This document shows, piece after piece, positions 35,756 to 43,775 of a DNA stretch of 45,629 nucleotides. Origin of the DNA: a bacterium (GTDB lineage: Bacteria; SAR324; XYD2-FULL-50-16); NCBI GenBank assembly GCA_018829445.1, contig JAHJTV010000040.1:1-45629 (forward strand). The letters are read 5' to 3'. The notes under the pieces were generated by a model. The model saw only the letters and a program-made list of their open reading frames with translations, had not been told where the DNA came from and searched no databases. Every line of letters begins with the position of its first letter. Within the stretch, counting starts at the first letter, position 1. Position numbers and translations under genes: made by a program.

Positions 35756-35833
35756 GGATAACACCGGCATCACCCGCCAGCCCCAAAGCGAGGAACGATC
35801 CGCGGAGATGGCCGGGTGCATGTGTTTGTCATA
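35756..35833 (-). repeat. attC-like recombination site (class A)
   Basis: Read on the minus strand it starts ATGACAAACACATGC and ends GGCGGGTGATGCCGGTGTTATCC, and the arms CACCCGGCC/GGCTGGCGGGTG pair. It matches 850-926 over CGTTCCTCGCT and GGCTGGCGGGTGATG. Confidence 0.7.
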
Positions 35834-35843
35834 ACGACGCATC

Positions 35844-36272
35844 CTATGTTGTTGGAGAACTATACTTCGCAAGGATCTCAGCTTCAGTCATGTTAAGTGT
35901 GTCGTTTGAAAAACTGTAGAATTCAGGCTTTTTATCAATAAACAATTGTTCTTTAAAGATAACGCCTTTGCAGTGTTCAAATAGACTAACTGGAATATGA
36001 TACTCTTGATTACCCTTTAATCTATAGAACAATCCACTGCCACAATTATTACAAAATCCTCTTTCAGCCCACTGAGACGAATCAAAAACTTTGATGTTTT
36101 CCTCACCTGTAAACCTCACATCAGTCCCGCAGAAAACAGACATGAGCAGTCCACCAGTCCACTTTCTGCACATTTTACAATGACAAACAATAATATCTGG
36201 ATTCATGGTTTTTGCCAGAAATTTAACAGCTCCACATAGACAGCTTCCTTTTGCAACCTGGGTTTTAGACAA
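35844..36272 (-). CDS. GFA/CENP-V-family zinc-binding protein (cassette gene)
   Basis: The 142-residue protein is a shorter GFA-family member: GSCLCGAVKF (CxC), CHCKMCRKWTGGLLMSVF (CxxC), FCNNCGSGLFYRL (CxxC), with the fold's final IFKEQLFIDKKPEFYSF. Glutathione-adduct chemistry is possible; many members have no known substrate. AGGAGGGATTTTGTCTAAAACC precedes the start, and the gene sits between two attC-like sites, so it is a single-gene cassette. It is only distantly like the GFA gene at 12629-13120. Confidence 0.88.
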   Translation of the reverse strand: MSKTQVAKGSCLCGAVKFLAKTMNPDIIVCHCKMCRKWTGGLLMSVFCGTDVRFTGEENIKVFDSSQWAERGFCNNCGSGLFYRLKGNQEYHIPVSLFEHCKGVIFKEQLFIDKKPEFYSFSNDTLNMTEAEILAKYSSPTT

Positions 36273-36310
36273 AATCCCTCCTAAAATTGGAATTCATAGG
36301 TTTTTTAGAA

Positions 36311-36424
36311 TTATAACGCCTTCCATAAGCAGCCGCTGCACTGGTTTTGAGTTAACGAAGTATTTGCCATGAAAGCTGTACTTGCCCCAACAGGTGACGG
36401 TCTGTCTTAATGGTTTTGTTATAA
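36311..36424 (-). repeat. attC-like recombination site
   Basis: On the minus strand it runs from TTATAAC to GTTATAA. The segments AACCATTAAG and CTTATGGAAGGCG can pair with bulges, and CAGTGCAGCGGCTGC is typical of the family. It overlaps the 3' end of the GNAT gene on its right. Confidence 0.7.
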
Positions 36425-36967
36425 GCTTTTTATCATCAGAATGTTTTCATTATATTCAGCGATCCCAAATTCTTTTTCTTGCTCTTCTTTTGTTAAAGTT
36501 TTTATGATCTCAAACCCTGTTTTCATGTATGCAGCAATAGCCCTTTTATTATTAGTCGAGGGACTTATGACAAAATTAGTGATGTTGTAAGTTTTGTTTA
36601 TATATTTGCACAAAGTATCAAGTGATTCACTTCCATAACCTTTGCCACAATATTCTTCTGATTTCATCCATATATCCAATACAACCCTATTTTTGATTTT
36701 ATCAAGTAGGTCATATCCAATAGTACCTATTTCCATATCGTTTAGAAGAATAATGTAATTCCTCCCTTTTCCATCTCCAGATGTACTAAAAAAATCTGAA
36801 GTATAGTCTGTACAAAACTCCTCCCAAGACGGGATTGGATGATCGGGATAATTAGGTTCTCCTAACATTGAAGAGGTTAGATCAGATTGAGTGAGCCAAG
36901 AAAATATTTTTTCTCGATCTGCTTCTTTTGCTGGTACCAATTCTATCTTTTTCCCAATAATTTTCAT
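36419..36967 (-). CDS. GNAT acetyltransferase, AAC(6')-like (cassette gene)
   Basis: The 182-residue GNAT has IELVPAKEADREKIFSWL, NYIILLNDMEIGTIGYDLL, VVLDIWMKSEEYCGKGYGSE (acetyl-CoA loop GKGYGS), ITNFVISPSTNNKRAIAAYM and KTGFEIIKTL. The layout resembles aminoglycoside 6'-N-acetyltransferases and related RimI-like proteins. Aminoglycoside resistance is possible but not shown by the sequence. Start ATG 36967, with attC-like sites on both sides. Confidence 0.88.
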   Translation of the reverse strand: MKIIGKKIELVPAKEADREKIFSWLTQSDLTSSMLGEPNYPDHPIPSWEEFCTDYTSDFFSTSGDGKGRNYIILLNDMEIGTIGYDLLDKIKNRVVLDIWMKSEEYCGKGYGSESLDTLCKYINKTYNITNFVISPSTNNKRAIAAYMKTGFEIIKTLTKEEQEKEFGIAEYNENILMIKSL

Positions 36968-36979
36968 CTCTATATTTAC

Positions 36980-37098
36980 TTATAACACCAGTTTCACCGG
37001 CCGCTGCACCGATGGTTGATTAATGATTAATTTGCCAAGACCTCCTCACATGAGTCCTGCAGCGGCGTTATGCGGTACGGTGCAAACACCCGTTATGC
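36980..37098 (-). repeat. attC-like recombination site (class B)
   Basis: On the minus strand it runs from GCATAAC through CGCCGCTGCAGGACTC and ATCATTAATCAACCATCGG to GCCGGTGAAACTGGTGTTA. The last block is identical to the end of 1527-1645 and 3490-3608 on the plus strand. Confidence 0.88.
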
Positions 37099-37106
37099 CG
37101 CTTGAA

Positions 37107-37397
37107 TTAGCTGTTTGCTACGATTTTAATTTCAAGATGACAGTCTAGTGCATCAGCGTATTTTTTTATAGTTGCAATGGATGGAGAGTGTTTTCCGCTG
37201 CTGAGCGAGGATTCAAGCCTTGTGACTGCAGGTGCTTTAGTACCCATTCGCTTGGCAATTTCGGCTTGACTCAGTCCTGCCCGTTGTCTTGCTTTTAATA
37301 ATTCACGGAGCAACTTAAATTCAGGCTCTAATGCTTCGTACTCAAATTTTACCTTTTTTCTTTTTAAGGCTTTTTCTTTTAATTCAGAATGTTCCAT
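37107..37397 (-). CDS. higA: HigA-like XRE-family antitoxin
   Basis: The 96-residue protein has a Cro/C1-type helix-turn-helix (LLKARQRAGLSQAEIAKRMG, TKAPAVTRLESSL) and a short C-terminal strand region (IKKYADALDCHLEIKIVA). It should bind and neutralise the toxin and repress the operon through the palindrome at 37730-37743. Its ATG overlaps the toxin's end by 14 bases. Toxin-first gene order is characteristic of HigBA. The pair makes a cassette between attC-like sites. Confidence 0.9.
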   Translation of the reverse strand: MEHSELKEKALKRKKVKFEYEALEPEFKLLRELLKARQRAGLSQAEIAKRMGTKAPAVTRLESSLSSGKHSPSIATIKKYADALDCHLEIKIVANS

Positions 37398-37719
37398 TTT
37401 GTGTCACCTCTTTCATTCGTGTTTTAGCAATCTTGATCTCTTTTTTTGGTGTCTTTTGAGATTTTTTGATGAATGAATGAAGCATTATGATTTTCTTGCC
37501 AATTTTGGTACAAAAGAAAACCCTTGCTATTCCTTCTTTACTTTTTACCCTGAGCTCAAATAAACCACTGTCAATAGGCTTTGTATGGGGCAAACCAAGA
37601 TTTGCTCCAAATTCGAGCATCAAGTCTGTTAGTCGGAGATATCGAGCTAACAAGCCATCAGGCAATTTTAAAATCTCTTCTTCTAGATTCCTACTGTAAT
37701 ATTTGATTTTCCAAGCCAT
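37384..37719 (-). CDS. higB: HigB/RelE-like (Gp49) toxin
   Basis: The 111-residue toxin belongs to the phage-derived Gp49/HigB-like group: WKIKYYSRNLEEEILKLPDG, LPHTKPIDSGLFELRVKSKE, IARVFFCTKIGKKIIMLHSF and KKSQKTPKKEIKIAKTRM. Members cleave mRNA at the ribosome. All key parts look intact, unlike the interrupted ParE-type toxin at 1227. The ATG lies only three bases after a -10 TATAAC, so its mRNA may be leaderless. Confidence 0.9.
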   Translation of the reverse strand: MAWKIKYYSRNLEEEILKLPDGLLARYLRLTDLMLEFGANLGLPHTKPIDSGLFELRVKSKEGIARVFFCTKIGKKIIMLHSFIKKSQKTPKKEIKIAKTRMKEVTQNGTF

Positions 37720-37722
37720 GAA

Positions 37723-37751
37723 GTTATAGTAACAAATTTGTTATGATACAA
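37723..37751 (-). promoter_or_regulatory. higBA promoter with operator-like palindrome
   Basis: On the minus strand TTGTAT (37751-37746), a 17-bp spacer, and TATAAC (37728-37723) make a good sigma-70 promoter. The spacer holds the perfect 14-bp palindrome TAACAAATTTGTTA (37730-37743), a likely HigA operator. The toxin ATG follows three bases later. It gives the cassette its own promoter. Confidence 0.65.
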
Positions 37752-37769
37752 CAAGGTGAATTTTGGAAG

Positions 37770-37876
37770 GCATAACGCTGTTTTGAGTTGCGGCTAAGAC
37801 GATTTTTGATTAACGGTAATGTTGCCATGAAACTTGGAAATTTGAAACCACCGAGGGCGATAACCGTCGGTTCTAA
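37770..37876 (-). repeat. attC-like recombination site
   Basis: On the minus strand it runs from TTAGAAC to GTTATGC, with CGGTTATCGCCCTCGGTGG near the start and CAGCGTTATGC at the end. The arm pairing is weak, and it is identified chiefly by its place between two cassette genes. Confidence 0.55.
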
Positions 37877-37877
37877 A

Positions 37878-38444
37878 CTATTGATATATTTGGTAATTTA
37901 ATGGTTTTAGGATGCTTGGTTTGTAAAGGTATACTCCAAATACCAAAAATAGCATCATGTTGATAAAGCCCAAAGCGTAATTGGTCGAGTAAATAGCAAA
38001 CGATATCGCATATATAAGCGAAAGTATTGATACAATATGCCGAGAAAGGTTGTTAACTGGATATTTTATTCTGATTTCCTTCTTCCACAGATTATGAAGT
38101 ACAAAAAGACAAATTGTAAAATATATCGCAGTAAAAAAAGCAACCATACCTAGTGCAACATAGGCCACTTTTGGCTTATCTACGGTCTCCAGGCTGGTTG
38201 GTAATGCAATTAATTCGTTTATAACTTGGAGTAAGAGTGAATGCCCCCAAATTGTGAAGCTAAAAAGACCCCAAACCCAAAACCACTTTAATTGTAGGAT
38301 CATTGCTATGGAAGCTACTAAATAACAAATTGCTAGTCCTGTTCTGATCGGATATTCCAATGGATTTGTTAAGATGTACGTCTCTCCCCTCACAATTAAG
38401 ATAGTAACAATCAATAGTACTATTCCAGATATTCTAAGTTTCAT
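37878..38444 (-). CDS. Five- to six-helix membrane protein (cassette gene)
   Basis: The 188-residue protein is very hydrophobic: GIVLLIVTILIVRGETYIL, GLAICYLVASIAMILQL, FWVWGLFSFTIWGHSLLL, YVALGMVAFFTAIYFTICLF, HIVSILSLIYAISFAIYS and LGFINMMLFLVFGVYLY. No conserved motif is known to me, and it shares no clear sequence with the other membrane cassettes. ATG 38444 starts the frame; attC-like sites flank it. Confidence 0.7.
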   Translation of the reverse strand: MKLRISGIVLLIVTILIVRGETYILTNPLEYPIRTGLAICYLVASIAMILQLKWFWVWGLFSFTIWGHSLLLQVINELIALPTSLETVDKPKVAYVALGMVAFFTAIYFTICLFVLHNLWKKEIRIKYPVNNLSRHIVSILSLIYAISFAIYSTNYALGFINMMLFLVFGVYLYKPSILKPLNYQIYQ

Positions 38445-38452
38445 AATGTATA

Positions 38453-38572
38453 AGTTAACGCCCCACTAACCCTCCGCTACACCGGACTTTGGGTCAAAGG
38501 TTTATTTGCTATGATCATAGAACTTTATTCTACCGAGCGCGATATGCGGTCGGGTTTAGTGACTTGTTAAGT
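38453..38572 (-). repeat. attC-like recombination site
   Basis: On the minus strand it begins ACTTAAC, continues CCCGACCGCATATCGCGCTCGG, and ends GTCCGGTGTAGCGGAGGG then GGCGTTAACT. The arms CCGAC and GTCCGG can pair. It slightly overlaps the 3' end of the TOPRIM-like gene. Confidence 0.75.
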
Positions 38573-39139
38573 TTTAAATTCATCTATCTCGACTAAATGT
38601 AAAAAGTTTTTAAAGGAAGGGCTGTTTTCTCTAGCAGTTGCTAAGCAAAGCACGCTGAATAGCTGTGGGCCATGCACTGTCTCACTATAGGAGTACTTTT
38701 TTTCCATGAGTTTTTTTAATTCGTTTTTACCATGAGTACCTTCGTAATTTTTTTGTTTTAAGTCGTTTTTCAAAAATTTCTTCTTCTTCGATAAATTCTT
38801 AATATCGGCAAGATACCAATTTTCAATCATAATATTGGGCACAGCAATTTCAACTTCGACTCCAAACTCTGATTTCCTGAAAGCATTCTCAAGGTCTTTT
38901 AAAAAAGAAAAGTATTTAACATTTCGTTTTTCTAGGTCCAAAACCACAACGACCTTCTTACATTTAAACGCTTTGAGGATAGATATTTGTTTTCTAGATC
39001 TCGAAGCGATATCATCTGGTTTTGCTGTATGACCTCTGGGGCCATCGGTTTTTACAATCTTACATGTTTCTTTAAAACGCCTATTTAGTGATGCATAGTC
39101 ACCGGAACCATCAACGATTACACCAATTTTTTCATTCAT
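38567..39139 (-). CDS. DUF4276/TOPRIM-like protein, partner of the AAA ATPase
   Basis: The 190-residue protein opens with IGVIVDGSGDYASLNRRFKE, which resembles the first strand and acidic residue of TOPRIM nucleases (normally E-G). It continues with KKVVVVLDLEKRN (the DxD-like acidic motif) and IEIA-like VPNIMIENWYLAD, a DUF4276 hallmark. The end SPSFKNFLHLVE is also family-like. TOPRIM or DUF4276 partners of OLD/AAA-type ATPases act as nuclease effectors in several antiphage systems. It overlaps the ATPase gene by 8 bases (ATG 39139 within the ATPase 3' end), so the two form a translationally coupled cassette. The assignment is moderately secure; the activity is inferred. Confidence 0.7.
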   Translation of the reverse strand: MNEKIGVIVDGSGDYASLNRRFKETCKIVKTDGPRGHTAKPDDIASRSRKQISILKAFKCKKVVVVLDLEKRNVKYFSFLKDLENAFRKSEFGVEVEIAVPNIMIENWYLADIKNLSKKKKFLKNDLKQKNYEGTHGKNELKKLMEKKYSYSETVHGPQLFSVLCLATARENSPSFKNFLHLVEIDEFKT

Positions 39140-40562
39140 CTGCAGGTACTCCCCCTATTGCACCGCTGACCCAAAGATCACCTAGTTGAAAATCTGATTG
39201 TGATAGAATTTGTGATAATTCCTCTTCACTTTCTATGTTGGTTAATTGTGTACCAGAACTGTCTTGTTTTACTACTAGTACTTCACTTGGATAAGCAGCA
39301 TTTAAAATAGTGGAAGAATGAGAAGACAGAAGGAATATCGTATCATTTTTTTCAGATTGCTCCCTCATAATGTCTATTAGTCTTTGCTGCATCCAAGGAT
39401 GTAAAAAATTTTCCGGCTCTTCCAACAAATAAACTTTTGAAAATGGAACAAACAGGCTAACTAAAATGCATAACCATTTTACGGTACCGTCAGATACCTC
39501 TTCTGGGTAAAAAGTATTGTCTTCGGATTTAAAAACTACAAATCTTTTACCACTTGTCGGGTCTATAGCAACACTTATACTGCTTATTGGTTTAACGGCA
39601 GCCGATAACTCTCGATTAATATTGTCAAGTGCAGCATCAATTTCTGATCCTTTTCCTCTATGTCTGTAGTATCTATGTCGAAACATATACCTTGGATAAG
39701 GGTAACTAGATCTTAAGAAATAGGGGATTCTATGGTAATCTTCCATATAAGCGTAATCAGCTTCTTCGAGCTTGCCAAAATGTTTATTTTCTAATGCATG
39801 GATTACTTCACTAACAGAGCCCCCATTTGGAGTCATTTGAGAATATGGTAATTGCTCTGTTGCTGCTCGGGCGATATCAGGAAGGATGTTGTATTCGTTT
39901 AAAAACAAAAAGTGATTATATACACCTGTAATTTTCCTATCAAGATTTACAATTTCAGAGAAAAACGATTTGTCTGGACTATTAGTTGCGGTATCTAGAA
40001 TATGTTTAAGAATTTCATTCTTAAAAGCCTCAACAATTTGGGTCTTATTTCGTTTCTTAAAATAGACATCCCAAACTGAAAAAAGGTCTCTTCCAAATAA
40101 TGAATGGTCACACAGTTCCATTTTTGTCTTTCCTTTTATCGATTTTGATCTGTCGATTTCAAGTAAAAACATTTGTTTTTCTGAATTTGCAACATTGCAT
40201 TTAATAACAAATGATTCCTTCACGACTGTAGCGATTTTTTCTTCCCCAGCTTGTGCAATTTGAATTTCCCAATAAAACTTACATGGGTGAGGTTTTCTTC
40301 TATACACCCGCTTTCCGTAGTCATCAGACATCGAGAAGACCATTTTTGATGCATTTCTTCTGTAAACTCTTTTGGCGCCGCCGCTCCTTGCCAAAGCTTG
40401 AGCAGAACCAAATCTAAAAACATCACGTACGAATTGTAGTGATGATAAAACGCATGTTTTTCCACTTCCATTTGGTCCAATCAATATATTTACACCTTTG
40501 CGAAGTATCAATTCTGTGTTTTTTATTGATTTAAAATTTTTAATAACAAACTTTAATTTCAT
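39132..40562 (-). CDS. AAA (OLD/RecF-like) ATPase of a two-gene cassette
   Basis: The 476-residue protein is an AAA_21/ABC-type ATPase. The N-terminal KFVIKNFKSIKNTELILR is followed by GVNILIGPNGSGKTCVLSSL (Walker A). The middle 250 residues are an insert (helical and coil). Then SDGTVKWLCIL (signature-like), KVYLLEEPENFLHPWMQQRL (Walker B with catalytic Glu) and IFLLSSHSSTILNA (H-loop). Proteins with this plan are the sensor/ATPase subunits in PARIS-, Gabija-, Septu- and OLD-type defence systems. ATG 40562 follows AAAACAAAGAAAA. The group II intron 3' end lies 35 bases upstream. Confidence 0.85.
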   Translation of the reverse strand: MKLKFVIKNFKSIKNTELILRKGVNILIGPNGSGKTCVLSSLQFVRDVFRFGSAQALARSGGAKRVYRRNASKMVFSMSDDYGKRVYRRKPHPCKFYWEIQIAQAGEEKIATVVKESFVIKCNVANSEKQMFLLEIDRSKSIKGKTKMELCDHSLFGRDLFSVWDVYFKKRNKTQIVEAFKNEILKHILDTATNSPDKSFFSEIVNLDRKITGVYNHFLFLNEYNILPDIARAATEQLPYSQMTPNGGSVSEVIHALENKHFGKLEEADYAYMEDYHRIPYFLRSSYPYPRYMFRHRYYRHRGKGSEIDAALDNINRELSAAVKPISSISVAIDPTSGKRFVVFKSEDNTFYPEEVSDGTVKWLCILVSLFVPFSKVYLLEEPENFLHPWMQQRLIDIMREQSEKNDTIFLLSSHSSTILNAAYPSEVLVVKQDSSGTQLTNIESEEELSQILSQSDFQLGDLWVSGAIGGVPADE

Positions 40563-40597
40563 TTTTCTTTGTTTTGAATTAAATGTATAAAGTAACT

Positions 40598-42615
40598 GTC
40601 ACAGTAGGAACACCGGTTACCCAATATCCCCTGCACAGATCCCTGCGAGCGGTATTCCCGCACAGGGCTCCTCAGTTATACTCACATTTGCAGCAAGATG
40701 AGTGTTCTTGCTTTCTGCCCTACCCAATTCCAATTACTTACCCTGGTTCGGTGTAGGAAAGGCATATATTGCCAATACTCGCTTAAGACTTTCCCAGGTT
40801 AAACCGCGCCTTTGACTTCTTCGATTGAGCCACTTGTGAAGCAGACCTACCACCTCTTTATAGAACGTCCATAATGATGAATTGCCGACCGCCCGGAAAT
40901 AGTTATAATGGCCCCGAACCTTACGGATCATCGTTGGCATTAGTTCTTTAAGTGGTTTGTGACGATTGGATTTTAACCAATCCTTACTAGCCTTGATTCC
41001 TGCTTGTAGTTTCTTCCTGGCTGTCCTCCGCCAAACACGAGAAGTCCCCTTTGTATCCGGCTCCCAATAGAATTCGAAACCTAAAAAGGTAAACCGTGTT
41101 TTGCGAGAAGGGTGAAAACGACTGAAGCGGTGAATACAAGTCTTTTCCGGCGCAACAGCAAGCCCAAATTTAGCCAACCGTTTAGGGAGAGTCCTGTAGA
41201 ATCGTTCCGCTTCATCTTTATACTGGAAAGCGCAGACAAAATCATCCGCAAATCGGATGATATGTGCCTGGCCTCTGCATTGTGACTTGATCGACCTTTC
41301 AAACCAAAGGTCTACACCATAATGAAGATAGATATTGGCCAGAATAGGCGATATCACGCCTCCTTGCGGTGTCCCCGTATGGGGATGAATTACTGTACCG
41401 TCACGCTCCAATATCCCCGCTTTCAACCAGCAATCGATAAGAGATAGAAACGCTTTGTCATCGACCCGCTATTCTAACATCCTCAGTAGCCAGTCATGTT
41501 TAATATTGTCGAAAAAGCCCTTAATGTCGGCTTCGACGACATAACCATATCTGCCAAATTGAAGTTCGAAAGTCAGATCTTTGACCGCCCGCTGTGCTCC
41601 AACCTCTGGCCGATAGCCATAGCTGCATCTCTGAAAATCCTGTTCGTAAATGGATTCCAGCAGCAGACGAGCCGCTCCCTGTAGTAACCGATCTTCTACC
41701 ACCGGTATGCCAAGGGGCCGCTCCTTACCGTTTCCCTTGGGAATATATTTTCGTCGGATTAATCGACTCCGATAATCATCCCTTTTAAGACGCTCCACTA
41801 ACCGTCTGATATTCTCACCGAGATGTTCTCCATACTGGGCGATAGTCACTTTATCGACTCCTGGGGCCCCCTTTTTGTTCAGGCGACGCCAAGCTTCAAA
41901 TAGAAGTGATTCGTTCAGACTGCCGTAAAGATTTTGGAATCGGTGGGTTTTTGCAGTTCCCGCCTTGATAGATAATGCCTGCAAGAAGGTTGGCTTGATG
42001 TTCTCCGGCCCGACATTGTCCGGTTCAAGTTGCCTTTGCCGACTACGCATAACTGTCACCCCCTTCCCCATGTGATCGGCCCTACCGTCTCGGAGTACTA
42101 TGAGGTGATCCGACTCCCCAAAGGTCTTCGGCTGCTGTTCCTTTTGTTGAGGTCCAGTACTCCTACCTGCTTCGAAGGGTTCAACCACCGGTAGACGACT
42201 GCCTAGATCTGTTTCCTGGTTTCCCATTTGTGCCTCAATATCAGTATGTCATGAATGATTTCCCTGCTCGAACAGGAACCAAAAGGGTCTCCCGCGTTCA
42301 CGATGCGTCTCTTGTTACATGCCATAGCTTGAGAACTCCGCCGACTCTCTCCTGGCTCACCAATGCGCCAGGTTCATTTAGGTTTCGTGCGCGTTACGAC
42401 ACTCACCAATTCGGAACAGCATTTCGAAGCGATACCAACTCTAAGGGGCTGCAACCCCAAACGGCCTATAACATTCCCTGTGTACGCTTCACCTCTTTTG
42501 TTCTCGTATGTCCGCAGTCTTAACCGCAAGCATCGCTCCGCCAGAGGCGCAACACTCGGTAATGGTGGGTGGTTAACCCCTTACCACGTCGGGACTTGCA
42601 CCCGACCAGACGCAC
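40598..42615 (-). mobile_element. Group II intron with reverse transcriptase
   Basis: On the minus strand the element starts GTGCGTCTGGTCGGGTGCAA at 42615. Its reverse transcriptase frame covers 42227-40734, domain V lies at 40670-40638 (GAGCCCTGTGCGG...CAGGGATC, GAAT loop), and domain VI follows with an unpaired A opposite 40605, eight bases before the predicted 3' end GAC at 40598. Total about 2.0 kb. The 5' exon ends with a GC hairpin (CCGCGCAAAGCGCGG, 42615-42629), 28 bases after an attC core; the 3' exon is the leader of the AAA ATPase gene. Its domain V differs from that of the ORF-less intron at 1645-2483, so it belongs to another lineage. Ends are inferred. Confidence 0.85.
40734..42227 (-). 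pseudogene. ltrA: Group II intron reverse transcriptase/maturase with an amber stop
   Basis: About 497 codons. Residues about 95-335 are the reverse transcriptase: LYGSLNESLLFEAWRRLNKKG, GVDKVTIAQYGEHLGENI, KYIPKGNGKERPLGIPVVED, CSYGYRPEVGAQRAV, YVVEADIKGFFDNI, TGTPQGGVISPILANIYL and IIRFADDFVCAFQ (catalytic FADD). The C-terminal GIIM maturase domain is present; there is no HNH endonuclease. At 41469-41471 the frame has TAG (RMLE-stop-RVDDKAFL), and it continues unchanged to the end. Only one base need change for a sense codon (such as GAG, AAG or CAG). Unless suppressed, the enzyme is truncated before its active site and the intron is stranded. Confidence 0.88.
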
Positions 42616-42642
42616 CGCGCTTTGCGCGGCGCTCAAACACCA

Positions 42643-42727
42643 GCATAACCAGCTTTTATCGCGTTGTGCAGTGAGCGCAGCGAACGGAACGGCGCGATAA
42701 AAGTCTGCGTTTATGCACTTGTTAGTT
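42643..42727 (-). repeat. attC recombination site (class C, short)
   Basis: On the minus strand it runs from AACTAACAAGTGCATAAACG to GCTGGTTATGC, the classic attC layout. The arms TTTTATCGCG and CGCGATAAAA are nearly perfect complements, with GTTCCGTTCGCTGCGCTCAC between. It resembles 4086-4169 and lies next to the group II intron. Confidence 0.92.
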
Positions 42728-43585
42728 TTAATGTGATAATACTTTTTTTAAGTAGTCAGGTAAAAGAGATTTCAGCTTTTCAGAGCCTTCTTCCCATATT
42801 GTTATTGCACCTAAAGCTGCAATATAGGGTTCACCTAAATGTGAACCCATATGCGTAAATGCCATGTATTCAATCAAGTCGAGCTCATATTTTTTCTTTT
42901 CACTTTTCCCATCAGTGTAGCGGACCAAATTATTGCTGGAATCTAACCATATGGTCTCATGAGCGATTGCATTTCTTATTTTTGGTTGTGCCAACCTGAA
43001 GATTATGTAGAAAGCTCCGTTTTCTCCACCTGTCAATTGTTCAAATTGGTTTAGCTTCGAGCCATATGTCAAACTAAATACATTTGTATTGATCTTTCTG
43101 TTTTGAGAACATCTCCATGTAATTATAAGAAAATTTAATAAACCACTTAAAAACTCGTTGTATGCTTGGAACAGTTTTGTAGATTGTTGCCAGATTAGCA
43201 ACCTGTTTTGTAAATGGCCAACTTCTCGAAATGCTATACAAGCTTGAGCAAGAGACGACCATTTTGTAATTAAAGAAGACTCAGGGATATCTGGGTAGTC
43301 CTTAATCAGGCTGTACAAGAGCGATTGTGCGATTTCTGGGTTCACCTTTTTACATTCCCTATATGCAACTATAATAAGTTGGAAGAATAAACTTCTAATT
43401 TCAGCAACCTCTTTTTCTGCAATTTTATTATTTTCGTGATAGTCTGCAACGCACTTCACGAAAACTGCAAGACCAGGAGGAAGTTGGTCATACTCATGTA
43501 TTGCCTTTTTTACAGACTCTCCTAATTTACCTTCAGTTGCGAACGTTGAAACTTGATCTAGAAGTCTTTTGTGTTCTTCTCTCAT
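42728..43585 (-). CDS. HEPN-motif protein of unknown function (cassette gene)
   Basis: The 285-residue, almost all-helical protein carries RNAIAHETIWLD near residue 204, the Rx4H motif of HEPN nucleases. Upstream helices (LLNFLIITWRCSQNRKIN, FEQLTGGENGAFYIIFRL) and the later YELDLIEYMAFTHMGSHL fit a HEPN bundle placed at the C-terminus; residues 1-150 are an unassigned helical region. HEPN proteins act as RNases in toxin-antitoxin and abortive-infection systems. It is alone in its cassette; no antitoxin or MNT partner is visible. Its stop is one base from the attC core. The HEPN call rests on a short motif. Confidence 0.65.
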   Translation of the reverse strand: MREEHKRLLDQVSTFATEGKLGESVKKAIHEYDQLPPGLAVFVKCVADYHENNKIAEKEVAEIRSLFFQLIIVAYRECKKVNPEIAQSLLYSLIKDYPDIPESSLITKWSSLAQACIAFREVGHLQNRLLIWQQSTKLFQAYNEFLSGLLNFLIITWRCSQNRKINTNVFSLTYGSKLNQFEQLTGGENGAFYIIFRLAQPKIRNAIAHETIWLDSSNNLVRYTDGKSEKKKYELDLIEYMAFTHMGSHLGEPYIAALGAITIWEEGSEKLKSLLPDYLKKVLSH

Positions 43586-43595
43586 AGTTGTCTCA

Positions 43596-43714
43596 AACTA
43601 ACGCCTGAATAACCAGGCGCTGCGCTGGTTTTTGCTTCAAGTTGAATTATCTAAAAAACGCTGAACTACCCCCCACCGAAGGGCTATGCGCTCTGGTTGA
43701 TTCTGTTGTTAGCT
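43596..43714 (-). repeat. attC recombination site (class D)
   Basis: On the minus strand it starts AGCTAAC, then AATCAACCAGAGCGCATAGC and, near the end, CAGCGCAGCGCCTGGTTATT and GTTAGTT. The arms AACCAG/CTGGTT are complementary. It matches 44538-44656 over GAGCGCATAG and AACTTGAAGCAAAAA. Confidence 0.85.
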
Positions 43715-43775
43715 GCCCTGCAGTATTGAGCATTTGATATACAGGAGTAAAGAAAAAATTCTTTTATGACCAAAA

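Noticed and set aside
1425..41471. Alternative genetic code or stop-codon recoding, from in-frame TAA (1425) and TAG (41469)
   Set aside because: Dozens of intact genes end normally at TAA, TAG and TGA; the two cases are best read as independent nonsense mutations or read errors.
42230..42674. Plus-strand frames opposite the 5' part of the right intron
   Set aside because: They lie in intron domain I RNA and an attC, with no family match.
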